Below are positions 28,726-38,703 of a DNA stretch of 53,103 nucleotides, piece by piece (positions within the stretch are counted from its first letter, which is position 1; each line of letters opens with the position of its first letter). Made by a program: the position numbers and the translations under genes. This DNA comes from Streptomyces adustus (GTDB lineage Bacteria > Actinomycetota > Actinomycetes > Streptomycetales > Streptomycetaceae), in assembly GCF_009377175.1 (NCBI RefSeq), contig NZ_VJZD01000035.1, forward strand, positions 1 through 53,103, written 5' to 3'. The notes below the pieces were generated by a model that saw only the letters and a list, made by a program, of their open reading frames with translations, searched no databases and was not told the DNA's origin.

Positions 28726-29139
28726 ATGGCCGCATATCCGCAGCACCCGGGCAGCCCGGACCAGCCGTATCTCGCCTTCTGGCGGGAACGGCACCTGTGC
28801 ACGCTGACGACGATCCGCCAGGACGGCACCCCGCACGTCGTACCCGTCGGAGTGACATACGACCCCGAGGCGCGATTGGCTCGGGTGATCACGAACAAGG
28901 CGAGCGCGAAGGTGGCGCACGTGGGCGCCGCGGGGGCGGCGGGCGCGCCCGTCGCGGTGTGCCAGGTCGACGGCCGCCGCTGGGCCACGCTGGAGGGCCG
29001 GGCCTTCGTGCGCACCGACCCGGAGCGGATCGCGGAGGCGGAACGGCGCTACGCCGAGCGCTACGAGCGGGTGCCCGCGCCCAACCCGTCCCGCGTCGTG
29101 ATCGAGATCGAGCTGACCCGGGCGATGGGGCGGGGCTGA
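28726..29139 (+). CDS. PPOX-class F420-dependent oxidoreductase
   Basis: 137 residues, split-barrel flavin/deazaflavin fold. The sequence fits the PPOX-class F420-dependent group: YLAFWRERHLCTLTTIRQDGTPHVVPVGVTYDP at the N-terminus, ARVITNKASAKVAHV binding the cofactor phosphate, and GRRWATLEGRAFV. These enzymes reduce small organic or quinone-like substrates with reduced F420; the substrate is unknown. The gene is divergent from clpB and shares its regulatory region. A strong hairpin ends the transcript before the convergent gene. Confidence 0.88.
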   Translation: MAAYPQHPGSPDQPYLAFWRERHLCTLTTIRQDGTPHVVPVGVTYDPEARLARVITNKASAKVAHVGAAGAAGAPVAVCQVDGRRWATLEGRAFVRTDPERIAEAERRYAERYERVPAPNPSRVVIEIELTRAMGRG

Positions 29140-29230
29140 GGATGCGGGCGGACCTCGGGGGAACACCGGCGGACGATCCTTTTCGGTCACCCGTGGAACG
29201 CCCCCATTCCCGGAAATGTCCCGTAAAACT

Positions 29231-29271
29231 GCAGCGGCGTCACCGTGTTCAGGTCACGGTGACGCCGCTGC
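29231..29271. terminator. shared bidirectional terminator
   Basis: A perfect 17-bp stem with a seven-base loop lies between two convergent genes, the F420-type oxidoreductase and the Rieske-like gene, and can end both transcripts. Confidence 0.88.
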
Positions 29272-29314
29272 GGGGGGAAGTACCTGCGCGATCTTTTACG
29301 ACGGGGGAATCGCG

Positions 29315-29650
29315 TCAGGCACTGCGGGGGGTGGCCGAGATGGTCCTGATGTCAGGAACGTCCGGCTCCGCAAGCCGGTGGTCCCGCCGATCCAGGTTCA
29401 CAAAGATCATTCCGTACCGGATGGCGCACCGCACGGGCTGCGGCGCACCGCGAGGCCGTCGCAGGCACCGGTACGCCCGTACGTCCTCGTCCTCGTCCCG
29501 TGTGACGACGACCGGCTCACCGAAGACGGTCACCATCAGCGAGTCGCCGCTGTGGGGGATGGCGGTGACCAGGTCGATGAAGTGCCAGCCGGAGCGGTAG
29601 GCGGTGGCCATCTCGCGTCGGAAGGAGCGGTCGTCGGGTGGGGTGGTCAC
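29315..29650 (-). CDS. short Rieske-like domain protein lacking cluster ligands
   Basis: 111 residues, read from a GTG with GGAG five bases upstream. The central part looks like the scaffold of a Rieske ferredoxin domain as in ring-hydroxylating oxygenases: SGWHFIDLVTAIPHSGDSLMVTVFGEPVVVTRDEDEDVRAY, then RGAP and a closing GMIFVNLD. The two metal-binding loops (CxH and CxxH) are absent: the position where CPHRGA would be expected reads RRPRGA, and the second loop is missing, so it should not hold a [2Fe-2S] cluster. One base separates its start from the stop of the upstream secreted peptide gene, so the two are coupled. Function unknown. Confidence 0.65.
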   Translation of the reverse strand: MTTPPDDRSFRREMATAYRSGWHFIDLVTAIPHSGDSLMVTVFGEPVVVTRDEDEDVRAYRCLRRPRGAPQPVRCAIRYGMIFVNLDRRDHRLAEPDVPDIRTISATPRSA

Positions 29651-29651
29651 G

Positions 29652-29861
29652 TCAACTCCACACGGTGTCATTCGGTGTGACGACGGTGTCGCCGTCGCCG
29701 GCCGCGGCGTTGGCGCCCGGCACTGACCAGACGGTGTCCGCCCGTGCGTCACCCTTCGCACCAGAGAGGCCACTCAGCGTTCCGAAGGCCACAACGGCGG
29801 AGAAGGCGGCGACAAGCACCGAGCGAAGCATTCTCTTACGCATAGTCGGCTTCGTCCTCAC
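29652..29861 (-). CDS. short secreted peptide with DTV(W/V) repeats
   Basis: 69 residues from a GTG, or 63 from the ATG six codons in. A textbook signal peptide is present: basic MRKRMLR, hydrophobic SVLVAAFSAVVAFGTLSGLSG, and an ARA cleavage site. The predicted mature chain is only 28 residues, with four Asp and no Lys or Arg. It begins and ends with DTVWS and has a third copy, DTVVT, inside. No Cys. It lies one base upstream of the Rieske-like gene and is divergent from a LuxR-type regulator. A signalling or surface-active peptide is possible; I do not know the family. Confidence 0.7.
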   Translation of the reverse strand: MRTKPTMRKRMLRSVLVAAFSAVVAFGTLSGLSGAKGDARADTVWSVPGANAAAGDGDTVVTPNDTVWS

Positions 29862-29936
29862 TTGAAGGTCCCCTCTTCCCCCGTCGAGTAAGACGATGGC
29901 TCATTCGGGCACGTCATGGCCACACAATCAATGCAT

Positions 29937-29953
29937 CATGTTCCTGCATGTTC
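29937..29953. promoter_or_regulatory. candidate regulator-binding direct repeat
   Basis: CATGTTC occurs twice with a 10-bp period in the gap between the peptide gene and the divergent LuxR-type regulator. Same-face repeats in a divergent promoter suit a binding site for that regulator. The sequence bears no known consensus. Confidence 0.4.
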
Positions 29954-29974
29954 AGGACCCTGGGGGGTGGAGAT

Positions 29975-30985
29975 TTGGCAACGAATCGGACTAACGAGAC
30001 GCATCCCCACGCCTTGACGGAATGGTGCGAGGACGGCGAACGGCTCTACGCGAATGCCCTGCGCACGGGGCGTATCGCCCGCGCCGAGGTGGAGGCCGCT
30101 CCGTGTCTGATGGAGTTCGCCCTGCTGCACCCCGACCCGGACGAGACGGACTGGCTGCTCCCGGTACCCCCCTCGGTCGTCCTGGCCCAGCGCCTCAACG
30201 CCATAGAGCGCGAGATCAGTGAGCGGCGACGGCTGTCCACCGACCTGGCCGGGGCCTTCGAGCCGTTCATGGCGCTGAGCGCCCAGGTGACGGCGGCCAC
30301 GGACTCCGTCCGGGTGCTGGAGGGACTCGACCGGATCAACGCGGCGCTCGACCTGGCCACCGCCCAGTGCCAGCACGAGGTGCTCACGGTCCAGCCGAGC
30401 GCCCGTCACCCGGAACGCAGACTCATCGAGGGGCTGGAGCGCGACCGGCCGCTGATCGAACGCGGGGTGCGCATCCGCACCCTGTACCAGCACACCGCGC
30501 GCTACAGCCCCGAACGACTCGCCTACGTCGACCAGTTCGCCGACGGCAAGGCGGAGTACCGCACCATCGACGAACTCGTCGAACGGCTGATCATCTGCGA
30601 CGAGACCGTGGCCTTCATCCCGGTCCGCGAGGACCGCCAGGTCGCCCTGGAACTGCGCCACCCCGGCCTGGTCAGCTATCTGGTCAAGGTGTTCGAGTTC
30701 ATGTGGAACCGCGCGGTGCCGCTGAGCGCCGGAGCCCCCTACGAAACCGCCCCGGACGGCATCACCGACATCCAGCACTCCATCGCCAAGCTCCTCGTGG
30801 AGGGCCACGTGGACGAGGCCATCGCGCGCCGGCTGGGCATGAACGTGCGCACCTGCCGAGCTCACATAGCCAAACTGGCCACCGCCCTGGGCAGCGGCAG
30901 CCGTGCCCAACTCGGCTATCTGATAGCGCAGTCGGGGATCCTCAACCAGGACCACCCCGGCGCGGCGGACGACGGCGGGGCGTGA
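29975..30985 (+). CDS. LuxR-type regulator with TrmB/PLD-like sensor domain (paralog 1)
   Basis: 336 residues. The N-terminal part is helical, the middle contains a TrmB-type PLD-like region (HEVLTVQPSARHPE, then GVRIRTLYQHTARYSPERLAYVDQF), and the C-terminus is a LuxR-like helix-turn-helix (SIAKLLVEGHVDEAIARRLGMNVRTCRAHIAKL). There is no receiver domain, so it is not a classical response regulator. I chose a TTG start because alignment with the paralog below begins there (LATNRTNETHPH against MAGHGTEQHPH). An ATG nine codons upstream falls inside a direct repeat and has no ribosome binding site. Divergent from the secreted peptide gene, the most likely target. Confidence 0.85.
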   Translation: MATNRTNETHPHALTEWCEDGERLYANALRTGRIARAEVEAAPCLMEFALLHPDPDETDWLLPVPPSVVLAQRLNAIEREISERRRLSTDLAGAFEPFMALSAQVTAATDSVRVLEGLDRINAALDLATAQCQHEVLTVQPSARHPERRLIEGLERDRPLIERGVRIRTLYQHTARYSPERLAYVDQFADGKAEYRTIDELVERLIICDETVAFIPVREDRQVALELRHPGLVSYLVKVFEFMWNRAVPLSAGAPYETAPDGITDIQHSIAKLLVEGHVDEAIARRLGMNVRTCRAHIAKLATALGSGSRAQLGYLIAQSGILNQDHPGAADDGGA

Positions 30986-31010
30986 CCCGGGGCGCCCTCG
31001 CCCGGCCCCC

Positions 31011-32048
31011 TCACAGGGCGGTCGGGGACCCCTGATCGGGCAGGGCGACCTGCGGCGCACCGGGGGTGGGCGCGGCGCTGTCCAGGCCGACCTGGGCGAT
31101 CCTGACGCCCAGTTGGGTACGGCTCGCCGCGCCCAGCGTCTCCGACAGCCGCGCGATGTGCGCCCGGCAGGTGCGGACGCTGATGCCGAGCCGCTCCGCG
31201 ATCACCGCGTCCTGGTGGCCCTCCGCGAGCAGCGCCGCGATGGACTGCTCGCGGTGCGAGATGCCCTCGATGCCGGTGTCGGGCAGCGGGGCGGTGAGCG
31301 GGATCGCCAGGCGCCAGAAGCGTTCGAAGACCGTGGCGAAGTAGCCGACCAGGGCCGGATGTCTGAGCTCCAGGGCCATCGTGTGATCGGCGTTGGCGGG
31401 GATGAAGGCGACCGTGCGGTCGAACAGGATGAGCCGGTCGACGACCTCGTCGAGGGTGCGCGCCTCGACCGTGTCGCCCATCAGCTCCAGGTAGTTGAGC
31501 AGGCCCTGGCCGTGCCGGGCCACATGGTTGTACAGGTCCCGCATCCGCACCCCGCGCCCGCGCAGCGTCAGCGCCCGGTGCAGCCCCTCGGACAGCTCGG
31601 CCTCGCGGCGGATGCCGCCCGGCTGGACCGTCAGGACCTCCGTCGTGCAGGCCTCGGTCGCCTCGTCCATCGCCGTCTGGATCCGGGAGAGGCCCTCCAG
31701 GACCCTGATCGAGCTGCCCTCGGTGCCGGAGGACGGCAACCGGCCGCCCAGGCCCGCGTACCACTCGACGGCCGCGACCGCCGCGCCCACCCGGTGCCGG
31801 CTCGCGCTGACCTCGTCGTGCACCGCGCGCAGCAGCCGGGTCATGACCTCCTGCGGTGCGGTCGGCACCAGCCAGTCCATGTCGTCGGGGTCCGGGTGCA
31901 GCAGGGCCAGTTCCAGGAGGCAGGGCACCGGGTCGGCGTCACGACGGCGCACCCGCCCGCGCCGTACGGCCCGGGAATACACCCGATCCCCGGTCTCGCA
32001 CAGTCGGTCGGCACCGTGTGGATGCTGCTCCGTCCCGTGCCCGGCCAT
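31011..32048 (-). CDS. LuxR-type regulator with TrmB/PLD-like sensor domain (paralog 2)
   Basis: 345 residues, close relative of the adjacent regulator, with the same order of parts: CLLELALLHPDPDDMDWLVP, EVLTVQPGGIRREAEL in the PLD-like region, TVAFIPANADHTMALELRHP, and the helix-turn-helix SIAALLAEGHQDAVIAERLGISVRTCRAHIARL. The two genes converge with only 25 bases between stops. The ATG has GGTGGGA at suitable spacing; a GTG four codons earlier is possible. The convergent orientation suggests an inverted duplication followed by divergence. Ligand and targets are unknown. Confidence 0.87.
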   Translation of the reverse strand: MAGHGTEQHPHGADRLCETGDRVYSRAVRRGRVRRRDADPVPCLLELALLHPDPDDMDWLVPTAPQEVMTRLLRAVHDEVSASRHRVGAAVAAVEWYAGLGGRLPSSGTEGSSIRVLEGLSRIQTAMDEATEACTTEVLTVQPGGIRREAELSEGLHRALTLRGRGVRMRDLYNHVARHGQGLLNYLELMGDTVEARTLDEVVDRLILFDRTVAFIPANADHTMALELRHPALVGYFATVFERFWRLAIPLTAPLPDTGIEGISHREQSIAALLAEGHQDAVIAERLGISVRTCRAHIARLSETLGAASRTQLGVRIAQVGLDSAAPTPGAPQVALPDQGSPTAL

Positions 32049-32326
32049 CGCCCGTCCCACCCCCGGTTCCAGCCTCTTCCGCAGGCGCCACTATGCGCGG
32101 ACCCTACCTGCTCCGCAACACGGCTTCCCCCGGTCCGACCGTGGGAAACAGCTGGTTCGCCCCGCTTTCCGCCTACCGCCGCCCATCGCATCGCCACAAG
32201 CTGACGGTGGTGTTCCGTACCCGGCCGGCACAGAGCGGAATCCATTCCCCCGGGTGACGGCCGCCCACGCGTTCCCGTCGTGTCCGCCCTCTCCCTTTTC
32301 GGCCCCGACGGCCCGACACTTCCCGT

Positions 32327-32890
32327 ATGCCGAAAGGGCGCCTGCCGAGGGCACTGATGTGGACGACGCTGGCCGCGCTGACGCTGCCCGTCGCGGGCTG
32401 CGACGCGGGCGGTGGGGGTCCGGCCGCCCCGTCGCCCTCCGCGGCCGTACAGCGGCCCTCCAGGGCCTACAAGGATGGACACCTCACGTTCACCTTGCTG
32501 TCCCTGCGTTGTGGCCTCACGGCTGTCTCGGGATCGCATAGTGAGGCTCAGCCGGACGGTCAGTTCTGCGCGGTCCGGCTGCGGGTGGAGAACAAGGACC
32601 CCGAGTTCCACACGTACGTCGTCGCGCGGCAGCGGCTGGAGGGCGTCGCCGGCCGGCGCGGCCGGGCGGACACCTTCGCCATGGCGGTACGGCGTCAGCA
32701 CGACCAGGTGGAGATCGGCGGACACGATCTCGTCGAGGTCGAGATCTGGTACGACGTGCCGCGCGACGCGAAGGTGACGGGCGTGCGCGTCTCGGGCGAC
32801 CGGGACCGGGCCGGTTTCATGGACAGCAGTCCGGTGGAGCACGCCCCGGAGGGCGTGCTCATCCCGATGAAGCCACTCGTGGGCTGGTGA
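32327..32890 (+). CDS. lipoprotein, DUF4352-like
   Basis: 187 residues with a lipoprotein signal: basic MPKGRLPRA, a hydrophobic stretch and the lipobox LPVAGC, so the mature protein is membrane-tethered outside the cell. A Ser/Pro/Ala spacer leads to a beta-sandwich of the DUF4352/telokin-like type (LRVENKDPEF, DTFAMAVRRQ, EIWYDVPRDAKVTGVRVSGD). Two internal Cys may pair. A second ATG ten codons in has a better ribosome binding site (GAGGG), but starting there would remove the basic n-region. Function unknown. Confidence 0.78.
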   Translation: MPKGRLPRALMWTTLAALTLPVAGCDAGGGGPAAPSPSAAVQRPSRAYKDGHLTFTLLSLRCGLTAVSGSHSEAQPDGQFCAVRLRVENKDPEFHTYVVARQRLEGVAGRRGRADTFAMAVRRQHDQVEIGGHDLVEVEIWYDVPRDAKVTGVRVSGDRDRAGFMDSSPVEHAPEGVLIPMKPLVGW

Positions 32891-32955
32891 GGCGTCCGTG
32901 GGCCGCCGAGACGGTCGGCCCGAGGGCCGTCGGTCGGCCCGTGCGGCGCTCGGCC

Positions 32956-34053
32956 CTACTTGAGGCCGAGCGCGGAGCAGGCCGCCTTGTAGTCGGCCGT
33001 GCAGATGTCGGACGCCTTGTAGATGCCGTCCGCGATGACGGTGTCCTTGATGTTGTCCTTGGTCAGCGCGACCACGCTCACCAGCAGCGAGGGGATGTTC
33101 TTGTTCGTGGGGCTGTCGACCTTGTCGCGGGTCAGGGCGTCGAACTGGATGTCGTGGCCCTGGATCTTGGCGACGGCCATCTGCGCGGCGGCCTCGGCCT
33201 CCTCCGGGTACGACTTGTAGACGCTCATGTACTGCTGGCCGGCGACGATCCGCTGAACACCCGCCAGCTCCGCGTCCTGACCGGTGATCGGCGGCATGTT
33301 GGTGACACCCGCGGCCTGGAAGGCCTTGATGACACCGCCGGCCATACCGTCGTTGGCCGCGTAGACGCCGGCGATGTTGTTCTTGCCGATCCGCTCGATC
33401 GCCTTGGTCATCTTGGCCTGGGCCACGTCGGGGTTCCAGTCCTTGGTGTCCCACTTGTCGGCGATGACGACCTTGCCGTCGAGCTCGGAGAGCGCGCCCG
33501 CCTTGAACTGCTTGGCGTTCGGGTCGGTGGGCGAGCCGTTGACCATGACGATCTTGCCGGAGCTGTTGTCCACCTGCTCGGCCAGGGTGCGGCCCTGCAC
33601 CTCGCCGACGAGCTCGTTGTCGAAGGAGATGTAGGCGTCGATCGGACCCTCGGACAGGCGGTCGTAGGCGATGACCGGGATGCCCGCGTCCTTGGCCTTC
33701 TTCACCATGCCCGCGATGGCGTGCGAGTCGACGGCGTCCAGCAGGATGATGTCGACCTTGTCGTCGATCATCTTCTGCATCTGGGTCGCCTGCACGTCCG
33801 CGTCGGAACCGGCGTTGGCGTAGGCGGTCCGGCCCTGGTTGTTGGTCAGGGAGGCGACCTTCGCCTTGATGATGGGGTAGTCGAAGTCCGCGTAGCGCGT
33901 GTTCGTCTTCTCCGGCATCAGGATGCCCACGGTGACGTCGTTGCCCTTCGTCGGGGTCGCTTCGGCAGCGTTCCCCGACGCGCCGAGCATGCCGCAGCCT
34001 GCCAACGAGAGGGTCATGGTGGACGCGGCCACGGATATGGCGATACGACGCAT
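32956..34053 (-). CDS. sugar ABC transporter substrate-binding lipoprotein
   Basis: 365 residues. A lipobox LSLAGC follows the basic MRRIAISVAAST. The mature part is a periplasmic-binding-protein type I fold of the xylose/ribose group: VTVGILMPEKTNTRYADFDYPIIKAK, DVDIILLDAVDSHAIAGMVKKAKDAGIPVIAYDR, and GVYAANDGMAGGVIKAFQAAG. No ATPase or permease gene is adjacent, so it either works with a transporter encoded elsewhere or acts as a sensor. It lies downstream of the dnaK-hspR operon on the same strand, with a terminator between, so it is a separate unit. Confidence 0.9.
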   Translation of the reverse strand: MRRIAISVAASTMTLSLAGCGMLGASGNAAEATPTKGNDVTVGILMPEKTNTRYADFDYPIIKAKVASLTNNQGRTAYANAGSDADVQATQMQKMIDDKVDIILLDAVDSHAIAGMVKKAKDAGIPVIAYDRLSEGPIDAYISFDNELVGEVQGRTLAEQVDNSSGKIVMVNGSPTDPNAKQFKAGALSELDGKVVIADKWDTKDWNPDVAQAKMTKAIERIGKNNIAGVYAANDGMAGGVIKAFQAAGVTNMPPITGQDAELAGVQRIVAGQQYMSVYKSYPEEAEAAAQMAVAKIQGHDIQFDALTRDKVDSPTNKNIPSLLVSVVALTKDNIKDTVIADGIYKASDICTADYKAACSALGLK

Positions 34054-34432
34054 TCGGGGGCTCACTTCAAGTGCGATCCGGACATGGGTACGGCATGGTG
34101 ACCCAGGTGTCTGAAAAGCCAACGCGTCAACAACGGTCGGCGTCAAGCCGAACCACTTAACGAGATAGCAACATCATGCTCCGCTTCGCTCACAGTCGGT
34201 CGTGAAGGCCCAGGAGATTCTTCGCCAAACGCCCTTTTACGGTCCCTTCACTCAACGGAAGTTCATAGGAAAGTAAAGTTTCACACAGTCGATTACGGCT
34301 CGACGATCCATGATCACGAAGGGTGCCGACGCCCGGCGAGGCCCGCCGCCGAGCGCACGCGAAAGGGGCCCGGGAGATCTCCCGGGCCCCTTCGCACACA
34401 TGCCGTCGCGTCGTACCGCCGCGTCGCGGCCC
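34054..34432. other. gap between hspR and the substrate-binding protein
   Basis: About 380 bases hold the hspR terminator at the hspR end and a relatively AT-rich stretch (about 34140-34310) that is likely the promoter region of the substrate-binding protein. A 69-codon minus-strand reading frame through it lacks a ribosome binding site and is probably chance. Confidence 0.55.
34363..34392 (-). terminator. terminator of the dnaK-hspR operon
   Basis: A 30-base perfect palindrome (15 bp each way, centred on agatct) begins about 40 bases after the hspR stop codon. Confidence 0.88.
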
Positions 34433-34885
34433 TCAGTCCGAGGACCCCGGCCGCTTCGGCCGCCACACCACCAGCGCGCTGGTCTGCTGGACCTCCTGGT
34501 ACGGGACCAGGTCCCGCCGGTAGGAGGCGTGCACCGCGGCCTCGCGCTGTCGCATCGTGGCCGCCGCGCCCTCCAGCGCCGCCTCCATCTCCGCGACGCG
34601 GGACTGGAGCGCGGCGACCTGGTTCTCCAGTTCGATGATCCGCTTGATGCCGGCCAGGTTGATGCCCTCGTCCTGCGACAACTGCTGGACGGTGCGCAGC
34701 AGTTCGATGTCGCGGGCCGAGTAGCGCCGACCCCGTCCGGCGGTGCGGTCGGGGGAGACCAGACCCAGGCGGTCGTACTGACGCAGCGTCTGCGGATGCA
34801 GACCGGAGAGCTGGGCCGCCACCGAGATGACGTAGACCGGGGTCTCCTCGTTCAGTTCGTACGGGTTGCGCCGACGGCCGTCCAT
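34433..34885 (-). CDS. hspR: HspR, MerR-family heat-shock repressor
   Basis: 150 residues. A MerR-type winged helix (YVISVAAQLSGLHPQTLRQYDRLGLVSP, then GRGRRYSARDIELL) is followed by a coiled dimerisation helix (LENQVAALQSRVAEMEAAL). In Streptomyces HspR binds HAIR sites with DnaK as corepressor; both targets with such sites, dnaK and clpB, are in this window. GGGAG lies ten bases before the ATG used here; a GTG one codon earlier or a TTG overlapping the dnaJ stop are alternatives. As the last gene of the dnaK operon it autoregulates through the dnaK promoter. Confidence 0.95.
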   Translation of the reverse strand: MDGRRRNPYELNEETPVYVISVAAQLSGLHPQTLRQYDRLGLVSPDRTAGRGRRYSARDIELLRTVQQLSQDEGINLAGIKRIIELENQVAALQSRVAEMEAALEGAAATMRQREAAVHASYRRDLVPYQEVQQTSALVVWRPKRPGSSD

Positions 34886-34890
34886 CACGC

Positions 34891-36075
34891 TCAAGCTCCC
34901 TTCGCGGCCTCGAACAGCTCCGCCCGCGGGTCCTCCCCCGCGGTCGCCTCGCGATACGCCTCCAGTGCGTCACGAGCATTCCCCGACAGATCCTTCGGAA
35001 CACTCACCTCGACGGTGACCAGCAGGTCGCCGCGGGTGCCGTCCTTGCGGACCGCGCCCCTGCCACGGGCGCGCATGGTGCGGCCGTTGGGGGTGCCCGG
35101 GGGGAGCTTCAGCGTCACCGGCGGACCGCCGAGGGTCGGGACCCGCACCTCGCCGCCGAGTGCCGCCTCCGTGAACGTCACCGGGACGGTGACGGTGAGG
35201 TTGTCGTCCTTGCGGCCGAACACCGGGTGCGCGTCGACGTGCACGACGACATAGAGGTCGCCCGCCGGTCCGCCCCGCTCGCCGGGCGCGCCCTTGCCGC
35301 GCAGCCGGATCCGCTGCCCGTCGGTGACACCCGCCGGGATGCGGACCTGCATGGTGCGCGAGGACTTGGCACGGCCGCTGCCCTTGCACTCCATGCAGGG
35401 GTGCTCGGCGATCAGGCCGCGGCCCTTGCAGTCCGGGCAGGGGTCCGTCAGCGAGAAGCCGCCGCCGGAGCCCCGCGCCACCTGTCCGGTGCCGACGCAG
35501 GTCGGGCACACCCGCGGGGTGCCGTTCTTGTCGCCGGTGCCGGAACAGGCCTTGCACGCCTGCTGCGAGGTCATCCGCAACGGGACCGTCGCGCCCTCGA
35601 TCGCCTCGGTGAAGCTGAGGGTGACCTCGGTGTCGATGTCCTGGCCGCGCCGGGGCTGGGTGCGCGTGCCGGTGCCCGCGCCGCCCCGGTTGAACAGGCC
35701 CCCGAAGACGTCACCGATGCCGCCGCCGAAGCCGCCGGCGCCACCGCCGCCGCCCTGGGGGCCGCCGCCGAAGAGGTCGCCCAGGTCGAAGTTGAAGTTG
35801 CCGCCGCCCGCGCCCGGTCCCGGGCGGAACCCGCCGGCACCGAAGAGGGCGCGGGCCTCGTCGTACTCCTTGCGCTTCTTGGGGTCGCCGAGGACGTCGT
35901 TCGCCTCGGAGATCTCCTTGAACCGCTCCTCGGCCTTGTCGTTGCCCTTGTTGGCGTCCGGGTGGAACTCGCGGGCGAGCTTCCGGTACGCCTTCTTGAT
36001 CTCGGCCTCGGTCGCGTCCTTGGGGACGCCGAGGACCTTGTAGTAGTCCTTCTCGATGAAGTCCTTGGTGCTCAT
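34891..36075 (-). CDS. dnaJ: DnaJ co-chaperone (type I)
   Basis: 394 residues. The J-domain has the HPD motif (REFHPDAN), followed by a long Gly/Phe-rich stretch, four CxxCxGxG-type zinc repeats (CKACSGTG, CPTCVGTG, CPDCKGRG, CMECKGSG) and the C-terminal substrate-binding region. It delivers substrates to DnaK and stimulates its ATPase. Among Streptomyces DnaJ proteins this is the operon-encoded copy. hspR follows within a few bases. Confidence 0.96.
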   Translation of the reverse strand: MSTKDFIEKDYYKVLGVPKDATEAEIKKAYRKLAREFHPDANKGNDKAEERFKEISEANDVLGDPKKRKEYDEARALFGAGGFRPGPGAGGGNFNFDLGDLFGGGPQGGGGGAGGFGGGIGDVFGGLFNRGGAGTGTRTQPRRGQDIDTEVTLSFTEAIEGATVPLRMTSQQACKACSGTGDKNGTPRVCPTCVGTGQVARGSGGGFSLTDPCPDCKGRGLIAEHPCMECKGSGRAKSSRTMQVRIPAGVTDGQRIRLRGKGAPGERGGPAGDLYVVVHVDAHPVFGRKDDNLTVTVPVTFTEAALGGEVRVPTLGGPPVTLKLPPGTPNGRTMRARGRGAVRKDGTRGDLLVTVEVSVPKDLSGNARDALEAYREATAGEDPRAELFEAAKGA

Positions 36076-36111
36076 CCCCGACGCCCCTCCTTCCGCTTCC
36101 GTGTCTGAGCG

Positions 36112-38701
<2,590 letters not shown>

Positions 38702-38703
38702 TC

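Noticed and set aside
34190..34399. 69-codon minus-strand reading frame in the hspR gap
   Set aside because: It runs through the operon terminator palindrome and lacks a ribosome binding site.
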